64,000 nt of DNA from Jaltomata sinuosa (lineage: Eukaryota; Streptophyta; Magnoliopsida; Solanales; Solanaceae). The stretch spans positions 1-64,000 of the forward strand of contig QJPP01004088.1 in NCBI GenBank assembly GCA_003996215.1, in the 5' to 3' direction. This document shows positions 35,004-46,666 of the stretch, in pieces (position 1 is the stretch's first letter; every line of letters begins with the position of its first letter). Below the pieces are notes generated by a model. It was not told the origin of the DNA. It saw nothing but the letters and a program-made list of their open reading frames with translations, and searched no databases. Both the position numbers and the translations under genes were made by a program.

Positions 35004-36428
35004 TCTCTGTTTTCCTTTTCTTTTCTTTTTTTACTGCTACTGCCGAGGAAGTGGATGTCTTTTTCTTTCTGTAGCTAAGGGTCAGAAGAAATGCTGTAAT
35101 TTGCTCCCTCCTCTGTTTCTTGAGACAATTGAAATGAAAAAGCAAATGTAGTTCGTTCCTCATTTCTTTACATATAGTATATGATCCCTTCCTAATTTAC
35201 TTTTTTCTTTGTCCAGCTATAGTATGTATCCCACTCAGGCTTCAATTTAGTCCTTTTTCTTTAGGCATAATACTATGCACGTCTAGACACCTTAACTCTG
35301 TCTCCACTTTTACTAAGACCAAACTTGAGTGTTTATTTATGCATTATTATGCCTTTTCTTTAACTTATCCTAGTGATGTTTGCCTCTTTTCTAGCTGTAC
35401 TAAGAAGTAAGAAGGATGGGTTCAACACTAGTATACAACGACGACATACCCTTTCAATAGACTCTTGACTAATGTAAAACATCTCAAAGCAGTTTGAAAA
35501 TGATCAATACTAATATATGAGAGAAGGTATATATTGTACTACTACCCTATACTACTGGATTTCTTTTTTAATGTGCTTGAAGTTATAAACAGGGCGCTCG
35601 ACTAAATTTATTTATATCCGCTAATTAATATCATCATAATATATTTGGCTAAATGACTATTTATGTCAATAGCTCTTAAAATAGTGCTCTTGTATTTTAA
35701 AAGTAAACTTTTTAACTGTGATGTCTTTCTAAAGAAGTTACTCTGTTAGGAGTAGAATTTACTCCGTTTTTGAAGTAGTACTGTTGAGTTTGCATTACGA
35801 AAATATGGACATGTTTAAGTGGGTATTTCAAATGATGGATGGAGAGACTCAAGTTGTTTAGGGGTGCAAATACTGAAAGGTGGCCGCTTGTCTCTCACAA
35901 TCATGAAAGCTACAGACAAACCTCACCCATTGATCATTTATCAAACATGAAAAAAAAGAGATATAGGTTGCAAAGAGGTACAACTCAAATAACTTGTGAT
36001 CTTATAAAAATTAAAATAAAAATAAACTTACAGCCAGTGTGTGTGCCACGTGGCGTACTCTCTACGTATACATACGCCCCCATTATTCATTTAATCCCAT
36101 AAATGATACTCAAAGCCAAAAAGGAAAAGAAGTAGTAGTTGTATTACGCTTTCCACTGTTTTACATTTCAATGAAATTTGGGGTTTAGGGTTCCTCCTTC
36201 CCTTTTACTAAGTAAATTCAATGCAATCAAGCTCAATTCAAATCTCCACTTGTTAATCACAGGTACTACATCTTTTTATTTATCTATTTTTATATTCAAT
36301 GTTAGCTTAGAAAAATTGTTTTCTTATAACTACTATGTCTATGGAGGTTTGAGTGGTTCAACAATTTGTTTGTTGGGGGTTGATCGGAGAACAAAGTGAA
36401 GACGGTGGTGGGGGATATATCATATCAA
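35004..36428. other. Intergenic, glutaredoxin 3' flank and MUB 5' region
   Basis: The first 180 bp are pyrimidine-rich 3' UTR. The rest is AT-rich without a supported gene. A CCACGTGGC-type palindrome (GTGCCACGTGGCG, 36045-36057) contains a perfect G-box core CACGTG about 375 bp upstream of the MUB ATG and could be a bZIP/bHLH site. Confidence 0.45.
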
Positions 36429-39400
36429 ATGCCGGAGGAGGACTTAATTGAACTCAAATTTCGGTTGTACGATGGATCAGATATTGGTCCTTTTAGCTAC
36501 TCACCCGCTTCCACCATAGCTATCCTCAAAGAGAGGATTCTCGCCGACTGGCCCAAAGGTTTTTCTTTTCTACTTCCTTCCTTTTACTTTTTATTTTCCC
36601 ACCTTTTCTGTTCATCTTCCCATATGTATAATTGTAACCATCCTTGCCATGCTTCCTTGTTCTCATTTTCAAATTAAGGTATTAAAACTATCTTTAAGGT
36701 TATTAGTTTCCACAGCAATGTGATCCTCTGCTATGAAACTTTGTTCGACAGGGTACCTGCATGACTTGAAAGTTGACTTTTGTTAGATTGTCTCATATAG
36801 GCAGTTTTTGATATACAGTTCTAACACTTCTGTGGTAATTTCTTAATAGAACTAGGCAAATGCGGATTCACGTTGGGTGATTAGGATGATTTACCTTTAA
36901 GGCCTGGTTTATTTGTTATAATGCTTATTGTCAAGTGGAAAAGTCCAAAAGTGCTAATATTTGTCACAAATGCCTAATTGTGAAGTAACAATAGAAAGTA
37001 TCTTTCCCTGGAATTTTAGAGGCAACAACTGTAGTGAGGGATTCTCTGTTTTTAAAAAAAAATTGTAATGAGGTCTGAACATCAATTTTGCTTAAGATGA
37101 CTCATCTTTCCATCTATTTGTATGAGGGTTCTGAGTTTCTAATGTTTGTCTAGTCTTAATGTGCTGCTTATTCAAATTTTTTCTGGGGCGTCGTCCAAAT
37201 TATGAACTTTCACCATGTCCCTTGCTGCACTTTCACATAAAAGAATTGCATGCTATAGCTGGGTTCAAGAGTCTTAGGCCGTGTATATTAGGTCTTACTT
37301 TTACTTCAAACTCTTTACTATCTTGAGGGTTTCTCCATATTCCAACTTTGGGTTGACTCCCTTGCTAGTTTCATCATTTAAGACAACATAAATATGCAAT
37401 ATCATGTACTGTTGAATCTCATGCTATGTATTGTTAGTTTATCCATAACTAGGGTAAACAAGCAGCCGATGGAGGCATATGCCTTCCGTGAAGTCCTGAA
37501 CCCATGAAATCCACCATAGAACCTCATCCAATATACTCTTAGTTAACTCATTCATATAAGCCGGACGTTCTTGCACTTATGATTGCTCGCTCGTACATAC
37601 GATCTATGGCAAAGTCACATGAAGGGAATGCATTCATACATACTACTACAGTAATATATTCTAGTGTTTAGATAATTCAAACATAACCAACCTACAATGC
37701 ATACTGTAAAAAAAAGCGCAGGGGATATATTGATTATCCAATCACCACCATCACTGGAGTGACTCGATCTAGATCTTATGTGACCAAAGACATTCAAAAT
37801 TACATGATTGATATTGTCTTACAAGAAAAGTAGTATATGTATGCCAATTGTCAGATATGCACTGAAATCTACAAGTGTATAGATACTCATAAGATGTGTA
37901 CCATTGGAGGCTTGTACTGAAACATATCCAAGGGTACTTATGGCAGCCTTGCTAAGTATTTGTTGAGAGTACTGAGACACACGAAGAGAGTATTTGTTGA
38001 AGGGGACTTGATATCTAGATCTTCGAGGTAATGACACCTAATCAAAAACGACTCTTATTAAAGATTGACAAGCATTTTGGTCCCTACTCATTTTGAGCTT
38101 GAAGAAGCACCCATGGACCTTAGGAGTTCTTGGTAGAGGGTAAGTGCATTGTTGTCTAAAGCCAGAAGCGTAGAAAAGCACCAAGGTCTATTGGTTCTCC
38201 GCTAAGCACAATCAAAGCACATTGCTCAATAGATGCTGACCAAGAAAAAAATCAAACAATATATATCTAATGCCAGGAAAATAACTCTAAATATGAACAT
38301 AACTATATGGATAATCAACAACAACATACCCAGTGTATTCCCACAAAGTGGGTAAATAACTATATGGATAATAATATAGGAAAAAATGCAATGTTAAGAT
38401 AATGTCAAAAGATGTTTAAATACAGTAGGGAGAATCTAAGTGAATCTTCTGATGAGGGGCTTTTGGATTTGAAGAGCCTGGATGAAAAAGTCCTTCCCCT
38501 CCTGCACACTCAAAACCAAAAGTAAACATAAAAGATCAGCCAAAAGTTAAAGCTCTCTGGTTTAGCTATCGGTAAAGTTCTTCTAGAGCCAAAGTCAGGG
38601 ATGCAAGTCTATGCTTTTCCAGAAGTAGAAGAGACAATTATATGTTTCTATACTTGATGACTGAACCTTCAATATGTCTTATTTTCACTCCTGTCAAACA
38701 GGGGGTAAACCCAAAACCAACAGTTTCAAATTATAAACCTATATTGGTAGAGGTGATTTAGTTTTGAACCTGGGAAAAACCACCTTTATGCTTGCTCTAT
38801 ACCATGCAAGAATGTTAATAGACATCTGAACTTTGACATCTTCCTCTATGTCATGCTTTATGTTACTCCCATGGGCCATTTTTTCCTGTAGGAGTCTATG
38901 AAAAGGGGTTCTTGAACAGATCTGCTTTATTGTACGTTTTGTCTGTGGGTTATGCCTTGATAAGATTCAGCTGCTTTTACTTGTACGTTTTGTCTGTGGG
39001 CTATGTTTTGATAAGATTCAGCTGCTTTTACTGCAGATAAAAAAGTTGCACCCAAGGCGGCAAATGATGTAAAATTGATATGTGCTGGCAAAATTTTGGA
39101 AAACAGCAGGACTGTTGGTCAATGCAAGACGCCTTTTGGTGAGCTACCAAACGGTGTAATTACCATGCATGCTGTTGTACAACCATCTTTAGCTAAAGCA
39201 AAGTCAGGTAGGTCCCCCTTACTACTGCAATATGTTGTAATTCTTTGTCTGTGTCTTCTTGTTGTAAGCAACAATGTTGCATGTGCAAGTCTTATTTATG
39301 ACATAGAATGCATCTGTTCCTTACATAGTTACGCTGGAGATGTCGATTGTCTCTGCCAAGATTTTCAGAAGATTGACATTTCTCTTAAGGCAAGAGTATA

Positions 39401-42400
39401 AGATCTTTAGACATTGTTTCATTGGATTTTCACGTGTTATGGAGAAATGTGTATGTTTATCAGAAGAAAGGAGGTTGCGATGATTTGACATTTCTGTGAT
39501 CCCATCTATAATATTTCTTCAACTCTTAACATGACAACAACAACATACCCAGTGTACTCCCACAAAGTGGGGTCTGAGGAGGGTAGAGTGTACGCAGTCC
39601 GTACCACTACCTCAGAGGTGAGGCCAACTCTTAACGTTATACTTGTCAAATCGTATCAATAATTTATGTCCACTAAATTAGCAACTATCCTTCACGTATA
39701 ACTTTTTTTAATCTATTTAAGCATGTCTGTTAAGATACAAGTATGCACCTAAGGGTGTGACCTAGTGGTCAATGAAGTTGAATGGAAACCATGGGTCTTA
39801 GGTTCATATTCCGGCGGAGGTAAAACACTAGGTGATTTCTTCCTATCCATCTAAATCTTGATGGATAGAGTTACCCGGTACCTCTGTTGGCGAGAGGTAG
39901 CAGGTACCTCGTGAAATTAGTCAATGTGCGCGCAAGCTGGCTAGGGTACCACTGCTATAAAAATAGATAGATTCAAACAAAGTTGCTCGGACTCGGGTGT
40001 GGGTGTTCGATACGGGCGTAGATCTAGACGTCGGATCCTTCATGATCTAAATTTTTTAAGATTCGGAGGTACGGATTCATGTGCGGGATTCAGCTAAAAA
40101 TAATTTCAAAATTTAATAATAGAGTTATATATTTAAATTATGAGACATTATTAGGATTACAAGGTATTATGAAGAGTGAGAATCCCAAAAGGTGATATAA
40201 GGAAAAGGACTAACATAGAAATTTCTATATACATCAAGTTACCAGTTTCAAAAAAAAAAAAAAAATGAAATTTCTATATACAAGGTACTCCATGCTCTTC
40301 AACTTTACCCCAACTTTTGTTTTGATACAAAATTTATTGTATCTGTCCCGAACTTCTCCGTTGATTTTGGTCAAAGTACCCATAATCGGTTGACTAAATT
40401 AGGTACGGATCCCACACCCATGTCGTGTCGACATGGGTGCGGCACCGTAAGTGAAGAGTTTGAGCAACTTAGGATTCAGGTATAACTCTTATTTAGGCAT
40501 GTCTATAAAGATGTAAAACATGGTGGATGTTTGCATTTTGTTTGTTGGGAATAGAGATGGATAATAAGTATAATAGTTTTATTGTTCTTTTATGAGTTGG
40601 GTTAATTGACTTACTTTTGCAAGAAAAACTATAGTCAAGCATGGAACATATGTGGGGAGTTGAGGTTGAAATGAATGGCTAGAGACAGGAAAATGTCATG
40701 TAAAGCTAATATTCCAGTACATAAAATTGAGGAAGTTGCGAAAAGGTGAGCATCTCTTCACCAATTACATGATGAAATTACTGTTTTTTCGAGGGTAAAA
40801 TTGCAGGAAATAAGCAAACGGCATCAAAGAAAAGATATTTCCCAACTCGTTCCTACTTTGTATATCAGCATAGACAAGAACTTGTTATGGAGCACTGAAG
40901 AATGAATGAATGCATAACTAATTAGTATTACATTTTAGTACTTAACTTCAATCTGTTTGGACAATGGTAACTTGGGATGTTAACATATGTTGGAGTATTA
41001 TGTGTGTGAAATTAGCTTTATCATAGATCAGCATGAATGTGCTTTAGGTGGGACTAACAACTCAAGGTAGGAGCTTATAATTACACTAGCTTTTAACATG
41101 TATTTCACTCTGAATATATTCTGCCATAACTCAGCACTTGTTTCATGGTGTGTAGAGATGCCTTAATTATTCTTTTTCAGTTTTTACCTCTAGTCTGTTT
41201 TTTTCTTGTCAATACCTTTTACCTTGATATGGTATATGCTATTTGCAAAGGATATTATATTAATTAATGAAACTAGAGAAAGTGTCAACCAAAAGTTTGA
41301 ATGCTGTAGAGAGTAGTGGTTATAAGATAAGTAGAAGAAAGACGGAATATATGCTCAGAAAGTTTAGGCCACATAAGAAGCGTGAAGTTGAAGTGAGGTT
41401 AGACATGATTCCGTTGCTTAAAGGAAAATAATTCAAATATCTGTGCTTCTTGTTCCATGAGGATGATATGATAGATGAAGATGTTACACAGAGAATTAAA
41501 ATATTATGCTCTTATAACAAAAATTAAAATATGATGGTTGAAGAAGTGAAAAAGTACTACTAGAACCAACTTGAAAGGCAAGTTCCATAGAACGATTGTA
41601 AAACCAGATTAGAAATGTTTTTTGATCCGGTTCATAATAGAAATGTTAAGACGAGTGTCCAATATATCCGCTAGATGAGTGTCACAATATGCGAATGTTA
41701 AGATGGATGTGCTGCAAGATCAGAAATGATCACATTCGGCATGAGGTGCAAGTGAGTCACTTGGAAGATATAATGAGAGGAGGTCGCTTGAGTCAATTTA
41801 TAATGTCCTATGCCGAGTCCCTGATGGCACCAGTCACCAACTGAAAGTATTTTAAAAAATGAGGTAGACCTAAAATCACATAGAAGAAAGTTATCTTGAA
41901 CTACTATCTCTCAGAATCCATGTAGACCATGCAAATTATGGCACAATAGAAGGAAAAGATCCACAAACTTAATTGTGATTACGGTCTTATAAGTTATACA
42001 CCAGTAGAAAATGTTGAGAACTTCTAATGTTACGGAACTAAATCTTCAAATATTGGATTGATGCGGGTCTAAATGGGAATGACATGGGTAGTGAGGATCC
42101 ATATAGCTGACTCCATCTAGCTCGGGATTGAGGCGTAGTTGATGATGTTGTATCTTTTTCACCTTGTCTATTTTGATTTGCTTTTCTTTGTTGTTATTTA
42201 ACTTCTTCACCTGCAAGTAGTGCTACTTTTTGTGTTCTTTTTTGCGGAATTATCTGAAGATCGGTGCATTGCTAAATTACAATTGTGTGCATAATATCTC
42301 CTTGCTACAATTGAAATAGTGTGACCTGAGATAACCACTGACTCTCAACTTGCAGAACAGCTAATGAATGTGGACGTACTAAGTTCGTAGGAGCTTTGTT

Positions 42401-42647
42401 CCACTTGTTGAATAATTTTTATCAATGCCTTTATAATAACCTTAAGAGAGAGCTTTGTATTTGAAGACCTGTGGTGTCCCTGCTACATCCTATTCCCTAC
42501 TCCAGCCCCCGGTTTTTAATATTCAGTCCAGGGTTGTGTTGTTGAGCCATTGAGAGCTTTATTGCTGCTGAGACTTGTCTTTCTGCAACAGGAAAGAAGA
42601 TTGACGAGACCCCAAACCAAAGCATCTGTTCGTGCTCCATATTGTGA
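36429..42647 (+). CDS. MUB: Membrane-anchored ubiquitin-fold protein (MUB), 3 coding exons
   Basis: Exons: 36429-36558, 39037-39207, 42592-42647, with matching phases (1, then 1) and GT-AG borders, giving 118 residues. Residues 1-85 form a ubiquitin-like fold (LIELKFRLYDGSDIGPFSYS, VKLICAGKILENSRTVGQCK). The end is CSCSIL: a CaaX box with Leu last, which favours geranylgeranylation, and an upstream Cys that may be palmitoylated. MUBs sit on the plasma membrane and recruit group VI E2 ubiquitin-conjugating enzymes. Length fits the family (about 117-120). Introns are long (2.5 and 3.4 kb) and carry SINE, LINE and MITE insertions. A 51 bp duplication lies just before the exon 2 acceptor. Confidence 0.93.
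38316..38355 (-). mobile_element. 40 bp 5'-truncated Au-type SINE with 17 bp target duplication
   Basis: In MUB intron 1. The insert begins with the tail complement CAACAACAACATACCCAGTG and stops after 40 bp. ATAACTATATGGATAAT occurs perfectly at 38299-38315 and 38356-38372. The TTG tail is on the minus strand, so the missing part is the SINE 5' side, as expected for target-primed reverse transcription. Confidence 0.85.
38930..39031. repeat. Tandem duplication, 2 x 51 bp, at the MUB exon 2 acceptor
   Basis: Copies at 38930-38980 and 38981-39031 start TTGTACGTTTTGTCTGTGGG and end GATTCAGCTGCTTTTAC, with three differences noticed. Copy 2 is followed by TGCAG, the exon 2 acceptor; copy 1 is followed by TTG and has no AG. 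The branch-point/pyrimidine region is therefore doubled but only one acceptor is present. Confidence 0.9.
39531..39624 (-). mobile_element. 94 bp 5'-truncated Au-type SINE with 11 bp target duplication
   Basis: In MUB intron 2. It starts with the tail complement ACAACAACAACATACCCAGT and keeps the GTGGGGTCTG and GTACGCAG blocks. CAACTCTTAAC flanks it perfectly at 39520-39530 and 39625-39635. Minus orientation, cut on its 5' side. Confidence 0.88.
39749..39966 (+). mobile_element. TS-type SINE, plus orientation
   Basis: In MUB intron 2. It begins CTAAGGGTGTGACCTAGTGG with a tRNA-like head, followed by AACACTAGGTGATTTCTTCC, GAGAGGTAGCAGGTACCTCG and GCGCGCAAGCTGG. It is close to full length. No certain target duplication. 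It is followed at once by the 39980-40470 element. Confidence 0.78.
39980..40470. mobile_element. About 490 bp non-autonomous element with GTTGCTC ends
   Basis: The left end AAGTTGCTCGGACTC and the right end, on the other strand, AAGTTGCTCAAACTCTTCAC form imperfect inverted ends. Near each end lies a GTGTGGG...GGATCC type block. The outer 20 bp match the 121 bp MITE at 31757-31877 and the right half matches the fragment at 29991-30175, so the three form one family. No ORF. Confidence 0.65.
41260..42155 (+). mobile_element. Decayed RTE-type LINE, 3' end
   Basis: In MUB intron 2. Broken frames still spell RT/C-terminal motifs, for example SSGYKISRRKTEYMLRKF near 41315, which resembles the SKGFKLSRTKTEY block of Solanaceae RTE-type LINEs. 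Words of the C-terminal part follow near 41690-41860. It ends TCGGGATTGAGGCGTAGTTG, then ATGATGTTG, the usual 3' end with a TTG-like tail. Many stops and frame breaks, so it is a dead, 5'-truncated copy. Confidence 0.7.
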
Positions 42648-44077
42648 GATTGTAAGTGTGATTCAGTTTGATCTTGTGGTATCCTTGGGGTTACCTGCAC
42701 TGTGAAGTTTACGCTGGAGCAATAATTTGTATGATACCTCATTATTAAATGTTTGTTCAAAAGCATTCCTATGTAACTATTGCATGTTCTTATGATCACG
42801 TTTGTTCTATAAAGTTTGTATCTTTACACCTGTAGTCACAGATTTCTCATGTAAAAAATACAGAGGAGGCTGGAGACACGCAGAAGGATTTTTAACTGTA
42901 ACTTTTTTGATTAATCGGTTAACTCTGGTCATCATGTCTCTATGTACTTGGATCATCTTGTCAAAAAGAAGCATAATCAAATGTATTTATGGATTCATGT
43001 TTTAGTCAATAACTGGCATATTTGTGTGCAAGTACCTACCTTTGCGTAGTATGCTGATCTCTTGTTAATATTTGTGGACGTCTTATGAAGAATGGTCCTT
43101 ACCCAAAAGCCGAGCAACTCTTACATAGTGAAATACAACTGAATAATGCATGGCATGTGGATAGAGATTATAGGATCTTAACGGGGTACAAGGTAAAAGA
43201 AAAAGGGATCAGATTTCTGGATATAGAAGCTACCAGCATCAAATGTAATTTTGTTGTATATCCCAGGTTATTTATTTATTTAAAGCAGTATAAATCAGTG
43301 CAGCTTGAAAATCTTTTATGGTATGATAATTCATTTCCTCCGTTTTCTATTTCATACTCGCACTTATCGGACTTTACTTTTGGGGACATGACTTTTCGAG
43401 TTGCAACCTGTAAAGAATCATTTTAGGTTACCCTAAGCCTTTAAAATATGAGATCTATAATTCTCAAAAATAAAATACATCATCTGCTATAATAGTTAAA
43501 GGTGATCTGACGGTGTACTTTTGTTTATTATACATATTGATGATGTAAATAACTCATACTCATTAAAATAAACTAACACCTTGAAATTGGGAAAGAATTA
43601 CTTAAGCAGCAATGCATCCTCAAGACCAGGAGGTACGTATTGGAGATAATATACATGGGAGAGGATCCCTCCAGTTTTGTCTGGTACGTCATTAGATGAT
43701 TGACACATGTCACACATTAAATCAATGGACCAGTGCAAGCGTCTATATATATAATCCAGTGGTTACGACAGTGAGGAGCAATTTACGCTATCCTTGATCT
43801 TCTACGTATTATAATATTTAAGGGAATGATTTGACTTAATAAAGATTGCATGGTACATTCTCATAAATTAATGTTGACCTAATCCATCTTTAGATGTCCT
43901 TTTCTAGTTACACAAGAAAAATTATCTAAAACTTTGATAATTCTGTTTCATTACCTTTTCCTCTTGGGCATATCTGTGACTTTTAGTTACGTGCTTAACA
44001 CTCGGAAAGAGAAATATTGAGAAAAAAAGAAAAAAAGGAAACAGATACAAGAGCGAGCAATGGAGAAATTAATAAAA
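42648..44077. other. Intergenic between MUB and the GRAS gene (convergent)
   Basis: 42648-42800 includes the probable MUB 3' UTR. A small ORF at 43085-43426 has no recognisable content. The rest is AT-rich. The two genes point towards each other, so only 3' ends are expected here. Confidence 0.5.
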
Positions 44078-46666
44078 TCAGCATCGCCATGCAGACGCAG
44101 CAAGAATGGCCCGATCTTGCCAGCCCAAAAGCAAGCAACCATTGTCCTCTGTCAATTTATAACCATCACAGGAGTAGAGACCCAGTAATATTTTGGATTG
44201 TGTCACTGCGTTTGCACTCAGTGCTACTCCTTTGAACCCTTTTCCTTCCATCACCCTCCTCCACTTTTCCAACCTCTCGTGCCTCACCACTCTCTCCATT
44301 CCCTCGCACGACACTATGTTCATTATCTCCGGTCCGAATATGTACTGTTCCAGTTTTGCCCTCTGTGGTGAATCTCCTGGAAACGTCGCGTCCAGCGAAT
44401 CAAATATTGCTGAATAGTAGTGCAGCGCCTCCAGGAATCGGCCCAGGAAATAGGGTCCGTTATGGCTCGCCTCTTGCTCCACGATGGTTACTATATTCGG
44501 GGCTTGATCTCTGATCATGGCTAACAAGTTCCCGATGCAATTGCCTGGGACTCGATGGAGCCGATTCACCGAATTCACCGCCAGAGCCTCACCGATCCTT
44601 CTGTTGAACATGTGTGGTTTCAAATCCTCAAGTTGCTCCCCCACCGGGTGAAATTCGAAGGGAACGTGGAGGGAGTGGGCCAGTTCTGTCAAACATCGGC
44701 CCGTTTCCCTGACGGCTTCGGGAGACGGCCCGACTCCTGTGATACGAAGGAACGGAGCACCTCCGGGTCGGGCTGCTAACGCTTGCATAAAAGCCGGCCA
44801 CTGATAACCTTGAAGGATGTCTAAATCGATAACATGAACGCGCTCTTCAGCTTCGAATGCTTCAAATATGGCTTGATTAGCTGTGAAATGAGCGAATTTG
44901 ACATAAGGGCAAGCTTGGTAAAGAATCTGATAGATCTTGAGGATTTCGAGGGAATTAGGAGGAAAAGTAGGGTTGAAAGGTTTAGGGTTACAAGTGCTGG
45001 GTTTGGTGGCTAGTGTTGCGGCAAGTCTAGCAGTAAGAGCTTCCGTGAAGCAAGAAGCGACGCGTTGCATGGAGTCGCCGATTGGGGTGACTACTCGATT
45101 CAGGTGATGGAGATATCGTCTTGCCAACATGTAGTCCTCTTTGGAGACTGCCTCTGCACAAGCAAGGAGAAGGTGCACCAATTGTAAGCCACTGTCCTGT
45201 TCCTGCATGCGCCCAATTTAATTTACATTTCTTTAGCATATAGTGCAACCTTTGTAGGAAATTAAATAAAACGTTGCTATCTAGCGAAACGTCTTTACAT
45301 GAGCAATAGTTTATATTTGTCTAGTAAAGCTGATTCAAAGAGTCCAATTTTGTGGAATGACAAGGACTAATTTCCTTTCATATATAATAAGCTTTTGTCC
45401 ATACAAAGAGGGACAAATTGCGTGGTGATAAGCCCGCCATTATAATTCACTGTAGACTTGAATTGGTTGGTTTCTTACATGTATTTAAATAGATCTAAAA
45501 CTATTGTTGTGAAGCAGGAACATTCAACATTAAAACGGAAGCAATATTGGAAAGACAGTTATAATTTATATATTTGCATGAGCACTAGAAGATACGGTTT
45601 CACATGCATTGTGGTAAACCCTTGATAAGTGTTATTGCATTAGATTTAAGGAAGGAGAAACAGAAAATTATAGATAAAATAGTACCTGATCAGGTGCAGC
45701 AATAACCAAGTTGTGATTGATAATTTGCGTATGTTGTTGTATTGGTCTTTGTTTTAGTTGCTTCTCATGCTGCCGTTCTTGATGTAGCTGTTGTGACAAA
45801 GGAGCGACAGACCCTGTCTGGAAAATCTCATCGTCTTGGTTAAGTACTTGGCCGGCAGATGTGTTGCTGAGTAATGATCCCATAAAGCTACCGGACGTAT
45901 TGGATGATGAATTTGGCAACGCCAGGCACTCTAAAAAATCAGGAATTACCGACAGAGCTTCAAACGACTCGGAAGAGGATCCTGCTACACCACCACCTGA
46001 TACTTTGAGGGTGGAATATGAGGATGCCAAATCCTCCTTGTCATAATCATCATCCAAGAAACTCTCAAGAGCTGGCAGGTTAAAGCTCTCAACTTGCATG
46101 AACTGGTTATTAGGAGAGTTGAAAACTTTTTGGAGCGGGCTCAATCCCTTGCCTTTATTACTCGAGTTGTAATTATGAGGTCCCAGGGGAGAGCGAGGAG
46201 GGGAGCAGCACATCATGCTCTGCCCATGTATTCCCTGATGATGCGCGTATATGTTGTAGTTATTGTTATTGTGAGTAGTAGTACTGAAACTGGAAGCAGG
46301 CTGAGGCGAGGGAAGGTTCCTGATGGGGGAAGAGATCATGAAATCTCCCTCCAGCTGATCAGTAAAGAAGGATTCCCATATTGAGTTATCAGGAGATTGG
46401 ATTTCAACATCATTATCCACTTGGAATTTTGAAGGAAAACTGAGACTGGTAGGTGTTAAGCTGCCACAATTGAGTTCAAAGTCTGAAGAGACAGGAGTCA
46501 CTTTCTTGGATTCAGAAGAAGCAAGAGAGTCATCTGGCAGCAGCTTGCAATATGAATTCTCGCTCTTCAAACTTGCTATTTCACTCTTTAAGCTGCCAAC
46601 CTCACTTTTTATGTCATTCTTTAAACTCCCCATACTCCCACACAGAGAATTGCTCATCACACTCAT
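44078..46666 (-). CDS. RAM1: GRAS transcription factor, RAM1-like, 2 exons
   Basis: Exon 1 is 46666-45686 and exon 2 is 45202-44078, with a phase-0 intron of 483 bp (GTACTA...TGCAG), giving 701 residues. The N-terminal 330 residues are Ser/Asn-rich with SPLGPHNYNSSNKGKGLSPL-type low-complexity parts and a Gln-rich end. The GRAS domain follows: LHR I (LVHLLLACAEAV), the VHIID motif as VHVIDLD, LHR II/PFYRE region, and the SAW end AASAWRC. The GRAS domain, RNLPSPQ and the Gln stretch closely recall RAM1 (REQUIRED FOR ARBUSCULAR MYCORRHIZATION 1; petunia ATA), which switches on lipid-supply and arbuscule genes in the nucleus of root cortex cells downstream of CYCLOPS/DELLA. The ortholog call is from memory; GRAS family membership is certain. 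Confidence 0.88.

Noticed and set aside
43085..43426. 113-codon ORF after MUB
   Set aside because: No recognisable motif, no splice-bounded context, AT-rich intergenic setting.
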